Shown here: positions 16,153-25,423 of the stretch, one piece after another
Position numbering within the stretch: position 1 is the first letter of the stretch
Layout of the letters: each line of letters begins with the position of its first letter
Assembly (NCBI RefSeq): GCF_008274805.1
Contig: NZ_CP022579.1
Span: forward strand, 3,224,001 to 3,288,000
DNA length: 64,000 nt
Reading direction: 5' to 3'
From: Oryzomicrobium terrae
Lineage (GTDB): Bacteria; Pseudomonadota; Gammaproteobacteria; Burkholderiales; Rhodocyclaceae
Program-made: the position numbers and the translations under genes
The notes under the pieces: model-generated
Told to the model about the DNA's origin: nothing
The model's database searches: none
What the model saw: only the letters and a program-made list of their open reading frames with translations

Positions 16153-18912
16153 ATGGCTTCTTTGCTGCTCGTCGATGGCTCGTCGTATCTCTACCGGGCC
16201 TTCCATGCCCTCCCTGACCTGCGCAATGCAGCGGGAGAGCCGACGGGTGCGCTATACGGGGTCTTGTCCATGCTACGTCGGCTGGAAGCCGACCACAAGG
16301 CGATGGCCGGCGATGCAACGGTCTATCGCGCCTGCGTTTTCGATGCCAAGGGCAAGACCTTTCGCGACGACTGGTACCCGGATTACAAGGGGCATCGCCC
16401 CCCCATGCCGGAGGACCTGGCTGCCCAGATTCCCGCCATCCACGCGGCCATCGCCGCCGCCGGCTGGCCGATCCTGACCATCGACGGGGTCGAGGCCGAC
16501 GACGTCATCGGCACCCTGGCCCGCCAGGCCGAGGCGGCCGACATCGACGTGGTGGTGTCCACCGGCGACAAGGACCTGGCCCAGCTGGTCAGCCCCCGGG
16601 TCACCCTGGTCAACACCATGAGCAACGAGACCCTGGACGTGGCCGGCGTGGAAGCCAAGTTCGGCGTGCCGCCGGGATTGATCGTCGATTACCTGACCCT
16701 GATCGGCGACACGGTGGACAACGTGCCCGGCGTGGCCAAGGTCGGCCCCAAGACCGCGGTGAAATGGCTGACCCAGTACGGCAATCTGGACGGCGTCATC
16801 GCCCACGCCGGCGAGATCGGCGGCGTGGTCGGGCAGAACCTGCGCGACCATCTGGATTTTCTGCCCCTGGGGCGCCGCCTGGTAACGGTGAAGTGCGACG
16901 TGGCCGATCTGCCCGCGGTGACCAGCCTCGTTCCCCGCACCCCGGACCTGGCCGCCCTGGCCGGGATGTATGCCCACTACGGCTTCAAGACCTGGCTCAA
17001 GGAAGCCACCGGCGAGGCGGCGGGCGAGGCCGGCAGCGACGCCCGGGCGGGAGCCAGCGCCGTGGCCGCCAGCGACCCCGCCGCCCTGGTAGCCGACGGC
17101 CGCCACCGGGACGGCTACGAAACGATCCTCGACCAAGCCGGCTTCGAGCGCTGGCTGGCCCGCATCGAGGCCGCCAGCCTGGTGGCCCTGGACACCGAAA
17201 CCACCAGCCTGGACCCGTTCGAAGCGCGCATCGTCGGCATGTCCTTCGCCCTGGCCGCCGGGGAGGCCGCCTACCTGCCCCTGGCCCACTGCGGCCCGGA
17301 TGCGCCGGTCCAACTCGACCGGGAGTCCGCCTTGGCGCGGCTCAAGCCCTGGCTGGAATCGGCCGCCCACGCCAAGGTGCTGCAGAACGCCAAGTACGAC
17401 CAGCACGTCTTCGCCAACCACGGCATCGCCCTGGCCGGGGTGGCCCACGACACCATGCTCGAGTCCTACGTGGTGGAGGCCGACAAGGGCCACGACCTGG
17501 AGCAGCTGGCCAAGCGCCACCTGGGCTTGGTGGGCCTCTCCTACACCGACCTGTGCGGCAAGGGGGCCAAGCAGATCGGCTTCGACCAGGTGGCGGTGGA
17601 CCAAGCCTCCGCCTATGCCGCCGAGGACACCGACTTCACCCTGCGGGTGCATGAACGGCTCTATCCGGCCATCGCTGCCGATGCGGGGCTGACGCGCATC
17701 TACCACGACATCGAGTTGCCCTCCCGGGAGGTGCTGTTCGCCATGGAGCGCACCGGCATCCTCATCAACAGCGCCCGGCTCGACGCCCAGAGCCACGCCC
17801 TGGGCAAGCGCCTGCTGGAGCTGGAGCAGGAGGCCCAGGTGCTGGCCGGCCAGCCCTTCAACCTCAATTCGCCCAAGCAGCTGGCCGAGATCCTGTTCAC
17901 CAAGCTCGAACTGCCGGTGAAGAAGAAGACCCCGGGCGGCACCCCCTCCACCGACGAGGAGGTGCTCTCGGAACTAGCCCTGGACTACCCCCTGCCCAAG
18001 CTGCTGCTCGAGTACCGCAGCCTGGCCAAGCTCAAGGGCACCTACACCGACAAGCTACCGAAGATGGTGAACCCGGTCACCGGGCGCATCCACACCCATT
18101 TTTCCCAGGCCACCGCGGTGACCGGGCGGCTGTCGTCGTCGGACCCCAACCTGCAGAACATCCCGGTGCGCACCCCGGAAGGGCGGCGCATCCGCGAGGC
18201 CTTCGTCGCCCCGGCCGGCCATGTGCTGGTGTCCGCCGACTACTCCCAGATCGAGCTGCGCATCATGGCCCACCTGTCGGAGGACGCCGGCCTGCTGGCG
18301 GCCTTTGCCGCCGGGGAGGACGTGCACCGCGCCACCGCCGCCGAGATATTCGGCATCACGCCCCTGGAAGTGACCAGCGAACAGCGCCGCTACGCCAAGA
18401 CCATCAACTTCGGCCTGATCTACGGCATGAGCGCCCACGGCCTGGCCCGCTCCCTGGACATCGAGCGCAGCGCCGCCCAGACCTTCATCGACCGCTACTT
18501 CGCCCGCTATCCGGGCGTGGCCCGCTACATGGAGGAAACCCGGGCCCGGGCCCGGGAGCAGGGTTATGTCGAAACCGTGTTCGGCCGCCGCCTGCAGCTG
18601 CCCGAGATCCGCGCCAGCCAGGCCGGCCGTCGCCAAGGCGCCGAGCGGGCGGCGATCAACGCGCCGATGCAGGGCACCGCCGCCGACCTGATCAAGCTGG
18701 CCATGGTGGCCGTGCACCGCTGGCTCGCCACCGAAGGTGTAAAGAGCCGCCTGCTACTGCAGGTTCACGACGAATTGGTACTGGAAGTGCCGGATGCCGA
18801 GTTGCCGCGCATCCGCGCCGAACTCCCCGGCCTGATGGCCAGGGTCGCCGACCTGCGCGTGCCCCTGGTGGTGGAAGTAGGGGCGGGGGCGAGCTGGGAA
18901 GAAGCGCACTAA
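16153..18912 (+). CDS. polA: DNA polymerase I
   Basis: A 919-residue DNA polymerase I for Okazaki-fragment maturation and repair synthesis. The order is a 5'-3' exonuclease domain (about 1-300, opening LLLVDGSSYLYRAFHALP), a 3'-5' proofreading domain (about 315-510) and the polymerase domain. The proofreading Asp347 and Glu349 are intact in LVALDTETTSLDP, as is the YAAEDTDFTLRV motif. Polymerase motif A (DYSQIELR, Asp696), motif B (RRYAKTINFGLIYGMSAHG) and motif C (QVHDELVLE, Asp873) are all present. The start is ATG at 16153. It is head-to-head with the LOG gene and convergent with the LPS cluster. Confidence 0.98.
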   Translation: MASLLLVDGSSYLYRAFHALPDLRNAAGEPTGALYGVLSMLRRLEADHKAMAGDATVYRACVFDAKGKTFRDDWYPDYKGHRPPMPEDLAAQIPAIHAAIAAAGWPILTIDGVEADDVIGTLARQAEAADIDVVVSTGDKDLAQLVSPRVTLVNTMSNETLDVAGVEAKFGVPPGLIVDYLTLIGDTVDNVPGVAKVGPKTAVKWLTQYGNLDGVIAHAGEIGGVVGQNLRDHLDFLPLGRRLVTVKCDVADLPAVTSLVPRTPDLAALAGMYAHYGFKTWLKEATGEAAGEAGSDARAGASAVAASDPAALVADGRHRDGYETILDQAGFERWLARIEAASLVALDTETTSLDPFEARIVGMSFALAAGEAAYLPLAHCGPDAPVQLDRESALARLKPWLESAAHAKVLQNAKYDQHVFANHGIALAGVAHDTMLESYVVEADKGHDLEQLAKRHLGLVGLSYTDLCGKGAKQIGFDQVAVDQASAYAAEDTDFTLRVHERLYPAIAADAGLTRIYHDIELPSREVLFAMERTGILINSARLDAQSHALGKRLLELEQEAQVLAGQPFNLNSPKQLAEILFTKLELPVKKKTPGGTPSTDEEVLSELALDYPLPKLLLEYRSLAKLKGTYTDKLPKMVNPVTGRIHTHFSQATAVTGRLSSSDPNLQNIPVRTPEGRRIREAFVAPAGHVLVSADYSQIELRIMAHLSEDAGLLAAFAAGEDVHRATAAEIFGITPLEVTSEQRRYAKTINFGLIYGMSAHGLARSLDIERSAAQTFIDRYFARYPGVARYMEETRARAREQGYVETVFGRRLQLPEIRASQAGRRQGAERAAINAPMQGTAADLIKLAMVAVHRWLATEGVKSRLLLQVHDELVLEVPDAELPRIRAELPGLMARVADLRVPLVVEVGAGASWEEAH

Positions 18913-18916
18913 GGAG

Positions 18917-18934
18917 GCGAGGAGCCCCCCTCGC
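18917..18934. terminator. Weak hairpin between convergent polA and the LPS cluster
   Basis: GCGAGG and CCTCGC pair around a 6-base loop in the 24 bases between the polA stop and the last LPS gene stop. There is no T-run. It is the only structure that could separate these two converging transcripts. Confidence 0.3.
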
Positions 18935-18936
18935 GC

Positions 18937-20004
18937 CTAGACGGCTACGGTTACGGGTGTGGCTCCTGCAGTCCGCAGCAGGCTGGCAAACGCCTCGGCC
19001 GCGACTTCGGGGGTGATGTCCACCACGTTGTGGCTAGGGGTCTGTAGTACCTGGTAGGGCACGCCCCAGGGGTGCCAGCGGTTGGCATCGGAATTACCGA
19101 AGAAGCAGACAATCGGCTTGCCCAGTCCGGCCGCCACGTGCATGGCGCCACCATCGGAACATACCACTGCATCGGCCAGGGATAGGCCGGCAATCAACTC
19201 TGAGAGATGTTCGGTGCGAACCGGCGCCACCGGCAAACCGGCCATCAATTCTTGCAGGTGTGCCGCCTTGCCATCGTCTCCCGGATGGAAGGGATTTTTC
19301 TCATCACCGGGCGACCAGAAGAGTAAAAAACGGGCGCCGTGTTCGGCATGCAAACGTCTGGCCAGAGCAGCAAAATTCTCCACCGGCCAACGCTGCGGCG
19401 GCTTGCGCGCACTGATGTGCAGCGCCACCAGTGGGCCTTGCCCGCTGCGGAGTGCCTCTGGCAATGCGGTCCTCAAGGAGCGGGCCACGTCCTCATCCGG
19501 CACCACGTGAAGCGGGGGAATGGGTGCGGCAACACCCAGGGGCGCCAACAGGCGGAACATATCCTCCGTTTCGTGGAGGCTCTTGCCGCTACCATGCTCG
19601 ATTGCTACATCCAGTGTGGGTAACTGAGCGGGATCGGTGACAAAACCAACGACATGGCGCGGCTTGATGATGCGTGCCAACCCCAGGGCGCGCTTGGCAT
19701 AACCGGCAGAGGCCAGCACCACGTAATCGAAACGCTGCTGGCGCAAGGCAAGAAGCAGTTTGGCACGTCGCCAGTAGGCTCCCAACACTGTCTCCCCCTC
19801 GGCGTGCTTGCCTTTGGTATAGGCATGAATAGCATCCAGGTGCGGATTGCCGGCGATGGCCGGGGCATTGTAGCTATTGACCAGCGCTGCCAGGTAGGCG
19901 TCCGGATAACGCTGGCGCAGGGCAGCGAACAACGGAGTGGTGCAGATCAGATCGCCAATATTGTCGCGGCGGATGACAAGGATTTTCAGCGACTCATTCC
20001 GCAT
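18937..20004 (-). CDS. Glycosyltransferase family 9 protein (heptosyltransferase-like)
   Basis: A 355-residue GT9 protein, the family of ADP-heptose:LPS heptosyltransferases that build the inner core at the inner membrane. It shows ILVIRRDNIGDLICTTPLF at the N-terminus and the C-terminal donor-binding SDGGAMHVAAGLGKPIVCFF followed by WHPWG. The start at 20004 has a GGAG ribosome site; an in-frame ATG at 20049 has none and would overlap the previous gene by 56 bases. It is the last gene of the long minus-strand LPS run and overlaps its upstream neighbour by 11 bases. The acceptor is unknown. Confidence 0.88.
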   Translation of the reverse strand: MRNESLKILVIRRDNIGDLICTTPLFAALRQRYPDAYLAALVNSYNAPAIAGNPHLDAIHAYTKGKHAEGETVLGAYWRRAKLLLALRQQRFDYVVLASAGYAKRALGLARIIKPRHVVGFVTDPAQLPTLDVAIEHGSGKSLHETEDMFRLLAPLGVAAPIPPLHVVPDEDVARSLRTALPEALRSGQGPLVALHISARKPPQRWPVENFAALARRLHAEHGARFLLFWSPGDEKNPFHPGDDGKAAHLQELMAGLPVAPVRTEHLSELIAGLSLADAVVCSDGGAMHVAAGLGKPIVCFFGNSDANRWHPWGVPYQVLQTPSHNVVDITPEVAAEAFASLLRTAGATPVTVAV

Positions 20005-21058
20005 GATGGCATGCTCCGTGGCGGTAGACGCTGTTGCAGGCTTGCTCATCCGCCGGTAATGCCAGGAGCGGGCAAGCGGCAGGCATCTCTCCTACCGCGG
20101 CGGCCACATCCCGGGTACCGGCCAGGTTGGCCGCCGCCCGGTCAATGCACAGGGGAGTCCTGCATTGCTTTTCAGCACAATGCCGCTCGCCCAACCCCGC
20201 CACGCGCCAGCCCCATGCATTTTGTCCGGGCAAAAGGATTTTGTACGGTTGGGTCGGCCCAAACAGAACATGGCAAGGAATGCCCATGGCGGCGGCGACG
20301 TGGTACAGCCCGGTATCGGCGCCGTAATACGCCCGCATGGCACTGAAGCATGCCAACAAGCCGGGGATGTCCTGGAATGCGACCACCTCGGCACCACCGA
20401 TCTCGCCCTGGACGAATCCCTTGTCGCCGAAGTTGCGCACCAGAATCTTGACCGGGATCCCCGGGTGATCTGCCTTGATTCTATCCACCAGGGCGAGGAC
20501 GGCCTGACGTGAAAGGTCCTTGCGCGCCTCATCGGTGAGCGGGCAGATGCCGACGAACTCATCCTGCCCCGCTTCACGCCGCATCGCCTGCAACCCCGGA
20601 AACAACAGCCGTTCCGGCTTTTTCAGGTTGCTATCCAGTACCTGGGCCACCCGCCAGCTGGCATCGATGATTGGCGCATTTTCGCTGTCGTGAAAATCGA
20701 CCTGGGGGAACTCGGGGAAGACCTCGGCAAAGCGACCGTTCATGTAGATCTTGCGCCGGGCACGCACCAAGCGCCCCAGCCGCTTCACCCGAGGGCCAAA
20801 ACCGCGCAGCACGGCAAAAGCGTCAAACGCCGGCCGGGTCAATCGCGCCCAGAGCGCCCAGGCTTGAGCCTGCAAGGCCGATTTGTAGAACACCAGTTCG
20901 ACCTCATCGACTGCCGCAAACAGTGGCGCGTAATCCTCCCGGACCATGACCGTCACGTGGACTTCCGGATTATTCCTTGCGTATGCCAGGGCCACCGCAA
21001 CGGCGAGAAGGCTGTCGCCCAGCTTGTCCCGTACTAAAAACAACACCGACTTCGTCAT
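19994..21058 (-). CDS. Glycosyltransferase family 9 protein (divergent heptosyltransferase-like)
   Basis: A 354-residue GT9-type protein opening VLFLVRDKLGDSLLAVAVAL, with the C-terminal ADTGLYHVAAAMGIPCHVLF and FGPTQPYKILLPG. The conserved D-T-G-x-x-H block is present. The N-terminal half is poorly conserved compared with the other four GT9 proteins here, so it may use a different acceptor or donor. The ATG at 21058 overlaps the stop of the O-antigen ligase gene by four bases, which implies translational coupling. The C-terminal 50 residues carry several cysteines. Confidence 0.8.
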   Translation of the reverse strand: MTKSVLFLVRDKLGDSLLAVAVALAYARNNPEVHVTVMVREDYAPLFAAVDEVELVFYKSALQAQAWALWARLTRPAFDAFAVLRGFGPRVKRLGRLVRARRKIYMNGRFAEVFPEFPQVDFHDSENAPIIDASWRVAQVLDSNLKKPERLLFPGLQAMRREAGQDEFVGICPLTDEARKDLSRQAVLALVDRIKADHPGIPVKILVRNFGDKGFVQGEIGGAEVVAFQDIPGLLACFSAMRAYYGADTGLYHVAAAMGIPCHVLFGPTQPYKILLPGQNAWGWRVAGLGERHCAEKQCRTPLCIDRAAANLAGTRDVAAAVGEMPAACPLLALPADEQACNSVYRHGACHHAE

Positions 21059-22263
21059 TCCCCCCCCTTGGCCAGGACAAATGTCGTCATCGGAAACAGC
21101 ACGGCAAAACACGGCCAGTTCACACTATCCGTCTGTCCAAGGACCCCATAGGCCCCCAACCAGCTACCTAGCAGTGCCAAAAATACAGGGGCCGTTTCCA
21201 CCGACGCACGCTTCCAGGATCGCCAGAGCCTAACAATCACGGCCCCGACAAGACTTACGTAGGCTAGCGCGCCCAGTAAGCCCGCCTGGAAGAAAAATCC
21301 CAGAACCATATTGTGTGCTCCAGGCATAACGACGCTCCCAAGCCCTCGATCAACCCATTTTTCCTGGTAAACCCGGGTATACGCTAACGGGTCGAAACCG
21401 TGGCCCAACCAGAAGGCGTCACGCAAAAACAGGAGGGTCGGGTGCCACACCTGCGCGATGCGGCTATTATCGCTGGCCCCACGCCGCAAGGCGCTGAAGA
21501 AGAGATTATCGCCAGAACCCGAAGCAGCCACGAAGAACAGGGCTAGCCCTGCCATCAAGAAGTACGGCAGTGCCTTGAGCAAACGCCTCCAGCCGGCAAC
21601 GACACCCAGCCCAACCAGGAAGCCCAACCAAGCCCCGCGAAAGCCGGTGCTAGCCAACAGAACGCAATTGAGTGCCAACCAGGCGACCAGCGCGGCCCGG
21701 ACCCATTTTTTTTCCGTATGAAACAAGGCAACCGCGAGAAATGGCGCCAAAACGAGCTGCATCGCTCCAAAATTTCGGTAGCGATAGAAAACATCCATTG
21801 GATAACTTTCCGGACGCAAGGCGATCGGGCTATTTAGGAAGTAGTACAGCTGGAAAAGGTTCAAAACCACCAGCAATCCCAATGCCCCAGCCAGCACGCC
21901 GCGGAAACTGACTGGTGCCCGCTTCATTACGAGCAGTGCCACACCAATCAGCAGCGCTTTTCCCGGACCGTCATAGCTATAGAAAGTTGGCCAGCCGCTC
22001 ACCAGCGTTCCGGTAGCCACACTCACCCCATAAGCCACCACGAAGAGGGCTCCGGCCGCCCAGAACACCGGGTCTCCACCGACTTTCCGACGCGATTCGC
22101 CATCCAGCACGCAAAGAAGGATGAATAGCAGCAGGGATAGGCCGAGCGCTAGGTTGCCCAGGGCCCGGGAAGGAAAAAACACGCACAGCAGCCAGACCAG
22201 CAACAGCATCGGCAGCGCGCGCGCTGCCAATCCATTCAGGCGGACACCAAGACCACCTGTCAT
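21055..22263 (-). CDS. O-antigen ligase / Wzy-like polymerase family membrane protein
   Basis: A 402-residue membrane protein with about ten to twelve hydrophobic segments. A large periplasmic loop around residues 270-330 contains AFWLGHGFDPLAYTRVY and MPGAHNMVLGFFFQAGLLG, the Wzy_C/WaaL-type pattern with a conserved His and an Arg in STGFRGAWLG. Such proteins join O-polysaccharide to lipid A-core or polymerise repeat units at the periplasmic face. Its place among core glycosyltransferases favours a WaaL-like ligase, but the distinction from Wzy cannot be made from sequence. It overlaps the genes on both sides by four bases. Confidence 0.82.
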   Translation of the reverse strand: MTGGLGVRLNGLAARALPMLLLVWLLCVFFPSRALGNLALGLSLLLFILLCVLDGESRRKVGGDPVFWAAGALFVVAYGVSVATGTLVSGWPTFYSYDGPGKALLIGVALLVMKRAPVSFRGVLAGALGLLVVLNLFQLYYFLNSPIALRPESYPMDVFYRYRNFGAMQLVLAPFLAVALFHTEKKWVRAALVAWLALNCVLLASTGFRGAWLGFLVGLGVVAGWRRLLKALPYFLMAGLALFFVAASGSGDNLFFSALRRGASDNSRIAQVWHPTLLFLRDAFWLGHGFDPLAYTRVYQEKWVDRGLGSVVMPGAHNMVLGFFFQAGLLGALAYVSLVGAVIVRLWRSWKRASVETAPVFLALLGSWLGAYGVLGQTDSVNWPCFAVLFPMTTFVLAKGGE

Positions 22264-23030
22264 GATGAATAATGCTCCGGGGTCACCAGGTATTTATTCT
22301 TCATTTTTAGGCGGAATTGGCGCCAGACCTGTCGCAGGGCCCCACGTCGCTTACCCTGTGCCGCGGCAATCCGCTGGTCGGTACGCCCGCCAATGTCCGA
22401 CGGACATTGTGCGTCATCCAATTGGCGCAGCAGGGGCGGACTAACGATCTTGATCGGCGTCACCCCCTTGAACCCCGGGGTTGAATACCAAAAGTCGATG
22501 GGAAACCAGATCGGCATCGATTTTTCCAGCAGCCGCTGTGCTGCCAGAGGCGTGATGTAGTACCCACAGGCCAGGTAAAGCGCCTGGTTGACCCAAGCCA
22601 GTCGGCGTCCCGCCGGCAATGCCTCCTGACCGAAAGCATAGAGTTCGCTGGGGCCGACGCTGAACAACACCACGTCACCATTCTTGATCTTGGGGACAAG
22701 TGCACTGACAACCTGGGTGAATTCCGGCAAGAGTTCGACGTCGTCCTCCAGAATGATCCATCCCGTCTCACCACTCACCACCAGTTCCTGCCAGAGCGCC
22801 CGGTGGCTCAAGGCGCAACCGATCTCTCCGCGGTTCAACACTCCCCAATTGGTCTTTTGTGCCAGGTCAGCGCGATACACCTGGGCGATCTGCTCGTCCG
22901 TCATCAGCCGGCCATCCACCGCGGGAAAGAACTCTCCAGTCACTCCCTGCTTGTCGAGGACGCTGGCCATATGCCGACGTCGTTCTTCTGAGCGCGGCAG
23001 ATTAATGATTTTGATTCTGGGGAAGTTCAT
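22260..23030 (-). CDS. Glycosyltransferase family 25 (LPS biosynthesis)
   Basis: A 256-residue GT25 protein, the family that adds galactose or similar sugars to lipooligosaccharide. The N-terminus IKIINLPRSEERRRHMASVL, then RGEIGCALSHRALWQELV and the DxD-type GWIILEDDVELLPEF are characteristic. The ATG at 23030 gives the usual family N-terminus; two GTG codons just upstream are less likely. It overlaps the ligase gene by four bases. A basic C-terminal stretch (residues ~225-250) may attach it to the membrane surface. Confidence 0.88.
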   Translation of the reverse strand: MNFPRIKIINLPRSEERRRHMASVLDKQGVTGEFFPAVDGRLMTDEQIAQVYRADLAQKTNWGVLNRGEIGCALSHRALWQELVVSGETGWIILEDDVELLPEFTQVVSALVPKIKNGDVVLFSVGPSELYAFGQEALPAGRRLAWVNQALYLACGYYITPLAAQRLLEKSMPIWFPIDFWYSTPGFKGVTPIKIVSPPLLRQLDDAQCPSDIGGRTDQRIAAAQGKRRGALRQVWRQFRLKMKNKYLVTPEHYSS

Positions 23031-23074
23031 GACCACCACAATCCATTCAAATAAACGTCAAATACATCAATCAA

Positions 23075-24196
23075 CTAGCAGCAGCTATCCGCCAATATAT
23101 CTACAGCCGCTTGGACCATCTGCTCCAGGGGAGCGCTGACAATACACGCCCGCGTCCCCATATGGCATTTGTATGGCGCATCGAAACTGTGCGAGCACGG
23201 CGCACATGGCTCAGTGCTTCGGATAACACGCACCAACTTGCCAAGCGGACGCTGATCCTCGGCATCTGCCGGGCCCATGTAATCCACGACGGGGATACCG
23301 ACGGCGTCCGCCAAGTAGGTCACTCCCGAGTCCACCCCGAGATAACAATCCAGCAGCCTCAGCAACTCAGGCAACTCATCCAAGGAAAATTTGCCGACCG
23401 CATTAATGATCCGTACACCGCCACATGCCTCGGTCAGACGCGTCGCACACGCCTGATCTGGCGCACTGCCGATCAACACTACCGTGGCGCTGGTTCTGGC
23501 CAGCAGGCCTCGCACCACTTGCAGGAGTTGGGCCTCAGTCAGGGCCTTCAAGCGATTGCCGGCACCGATACCCAGCCCCACCAGGGACGAGACATCGTGC
23601 GGCAGAATTTCCGCGACCCGCTCACGACCTCCGGGCGAGTCGATCGTCAACGGGGCATCACCCTCAACTCCCTCACTCGCAATGGACAAACCCCGCAACG
23701 CAAGCATGGCGGTATCCCGGAACAGACGCCCCGGCTGGTGAGACTGACCGTGGGATAAGAAGGGATAAGCCAAGCGCACGCTACCGGCACGCCGGTCGGG
23801 GAGCACGGAAACACGGCAGGCTACTCCCGCCCAGAAGGGTGCCAGGAAAGTGCTCAAGTTCGGGCTAAGCACCAGCACGCCATCGACATCGGCAAGGAGA
23901 CGCCACAACCATTTCTTGCCTTTCCAGCCGGAATAGCCCCCCGGCGGCAAAGGAATCACCTTGTCAATACTGGACATGTGGCGCGCCAAGGGCACATTGA
24001 CGGAATGAACCAGTGCGCGGATCTCCGCATCAGGCAAACGGGAACGCAGCACGGCAAACACCTGCCGGGTGGCCACGAAATCACCGATCTTGGCCGTATT
24101 GATGACCAGAACACGCCGAAGCGGACGCTTTTTTTGCAGCAGGAGCCTCAGCCAAAAATAGGGGCTCAGCAGCCATGTCAGGAACAGATAAGCCAC
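23075..24196 (-). CDS. Glycosyltransferase family 9 protein (heptosyltransferase-like)
   Basis: A 373-residue GT9 protein with a hydrophobic N-terminal segment (residues 1-20, LFLTWLLSPYFWLRLLL) before the family start RRVLVINTAKIGDFVATRQV. The donor-site block reads YLGVDSGVTYLADAVGIPVV, with Thr-Tyr replacing the usual Met/Tyr-His, so the canonical histidine is missing. A Cys-rich tail (CAPCSHSFDAPYKCHMG) resembles that of other LPS GT9 enzymes. It is nine bases after the GT4 gene and 44 before the GT25 gene. Confidence 0.83.
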   Translation of the reverse strand: MAYLFLTWLLSPYFWLRLLLQKKRPLRRVLVINTAKIGDFVATRQVFAVLRSRLPDAEIRALVHSVNVPLARHMSSIDKVIPLPPGGYSGWKGKKWLWRLLADVDGVLVLSPNLSTFLAPFWAGVACRVSVLPDRRAGSVRLAYPFLSHGQSHQPGRLFRDTAMLALRGLSIASEGVEGDAPLTIDSPGGRERVAEILPHDVSSLVGLGIGAGNRLKALTEAQLLQVVRGLLARTSATVVLIGSAPDQACATRLTEACGGVRIINAVGKFSLDELPELLRLLDCYLGVDSGVTYLADAVGIPVVDYMGPADAEDQRPLGKLVRVIRSTEPCAPCSHSFDAPYKCHMGTRACIVSAPLEQMVQAAVDILADSCC

Positions 24197-24205
24197 TGTT
24201 TTCCC

Positions 24206-25423
24206 TTAGCTAACTCGCATGCAAGCCGCAAGCACGTCCTCGACGCCCTGAATATAGGCATCGATGGAAAACTCCCGGAGCACCCGTTCCCGTCCGGCGT
24301 TCCCTAAGCGCTCGCGCAGCGCGGCATCGTCGCACAGCCGTTGTAATTGCAGCACCAGACGAGCAATGTCGCCGTAGGGGTAAAGCAACCCCGTTTCCCC
24401 ATCTCGAACCAGTTCTCGGGTCCCCGTCACATCGCTGCCCAATACCGGTTTCGCGGTCAACATCGCCTCCAGCACTGCCCGCGGCAGCCCCTCGCTGGGT
24501 GAGGATAGGGCCAGAATATCCATCGCCCCGATCCAGGCCAGCGGATTATTCTGGAAGCCGGCAAAGGTAACCCGGCCAGTCAGTCCCTGCTCTGCTACCA
24601 GTTTCTCAAGTTCCCCTCGCTCCGGACCGTCTCCGACCAGTAGCAGGTGTAGCGGCAACCCTTGTCGCACCAATGCCGCAACCGCGCGTACCAGATGATC
24701 GACCGACTTGCGCGCCAGCAGGGAGCCCACGCAGCCGACCACTACATCCCCTGCCTGGATACCGCCAAGCTCCACAGGCGGCGGCACCGATTGACCCCCA
24801 TCAATCGCGTTATAAACAACGCGAATGCTCTGCTCGGGAATCCCCTGTCCTACGAGCGAATCCGCCACCCCCCGGGATACGCAGATAATGCTTCTGGCAA
24901 TACGTCCGGCAATGGCGCTTTCTTCCGCGGAAAGGGAGGGATTGGTGCGGCAGTGCTGTACCACCGGCACCCCGGCCTGCTCCCCGGCGAGGTAACCCTC
25001 CAGATTCGAGGAGGGCTGGTTGTTCATGTAAAGCAGGTCGAACGGTCCCTGGCCATTACCTTCCCGCAGCAGGCGGACGATCTGGGCGATGCGCGGCCGG
25101 ACCCGCCACAGGATGTCGATGCCCAGCACCAGGCGGCGCTTGCGTTGCGGCGACCAGAAGAACAGGCCGCGCAGCACCTCCTTGGCCAGCTTGGCCCAGG
25201 CTGGACGATGCACCTCGGGCAAGACCACCAGGGGAATACCGATGGCCGCCAGTTCGTCGGAGAGATGGCGGCCACCATCGCCCTTGGGATAATCGCGGTA
25301 GAAACAGGCGGTGACGGCGAAGCGTTGCCGGTCGAGGCGTTTGAGCAGCTCGATCATGCTGTTGGTGCCACCACCCCACTCGTTGCCGGTATCGAGCAGC
25401 AGGATTCGTTTCGGATCAGCCAT
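24206..25423 (-). CDS. Glycosyltransferase family 4 protein
   Basis: A 405-residue GT-B glycosyltransferase. The acceptor domain starts ILLLDTGNEWGGGTNSMIEL and the donor domain carries VVVGCVGSLLARKSVDHLV, LLLVGDGPERGELEKL and the EGLPRAVLEAMLTAKPVLGS motif with the retaining E-x7-E pattern. The ATG at 25423 overlaps the upstream GT9 gene by eight bases. The likely role is addition of a sugar to the LPS core or O-chain; sugar and linkage are unknown. Confidence 0.9.
   Translation of the reverse strand: MADPKRILLLDTGNEWGGGTNSMIELLKRLDRQRFAVTACFYRDYPKGDGGRHLSDELAAIGIPLVVLPEVHRPAWAKLAKEVLRGLFFWSPQRKRRLVLGIDILWRVRPRIAQIVRLLREGNGQGPFDLLYMNNQPSSNLEGYLAGEQAGVPVVQHCRTNPSLSAEESAIAGRIARSIICVSRGVADSLVGQGIPEQSIRVVYNAIDGGQSVPPPVELGGIQAGDVVVGCVGSLLARKSVDHLVRAVAALVRQGLPLHLLLVGDGPERGELEKLVAEQGLTGRVTFAGFQNNPLAWIGAMDILALSSPSEGLPRAVLEAMLTAKPVLGSDVTGTRELVRDGETGLLYPYGDIARLVLQLQRLCDDAALRERLGNAGRERVLREFSIDAYIQGVEDVLAACMRVS

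Noticed and set aside
16273-17796. Minus-strand frame inside polA (507 codons)
   Set aside because: Antisense to well-conserved polymerase domains; composition is a GC shadow.
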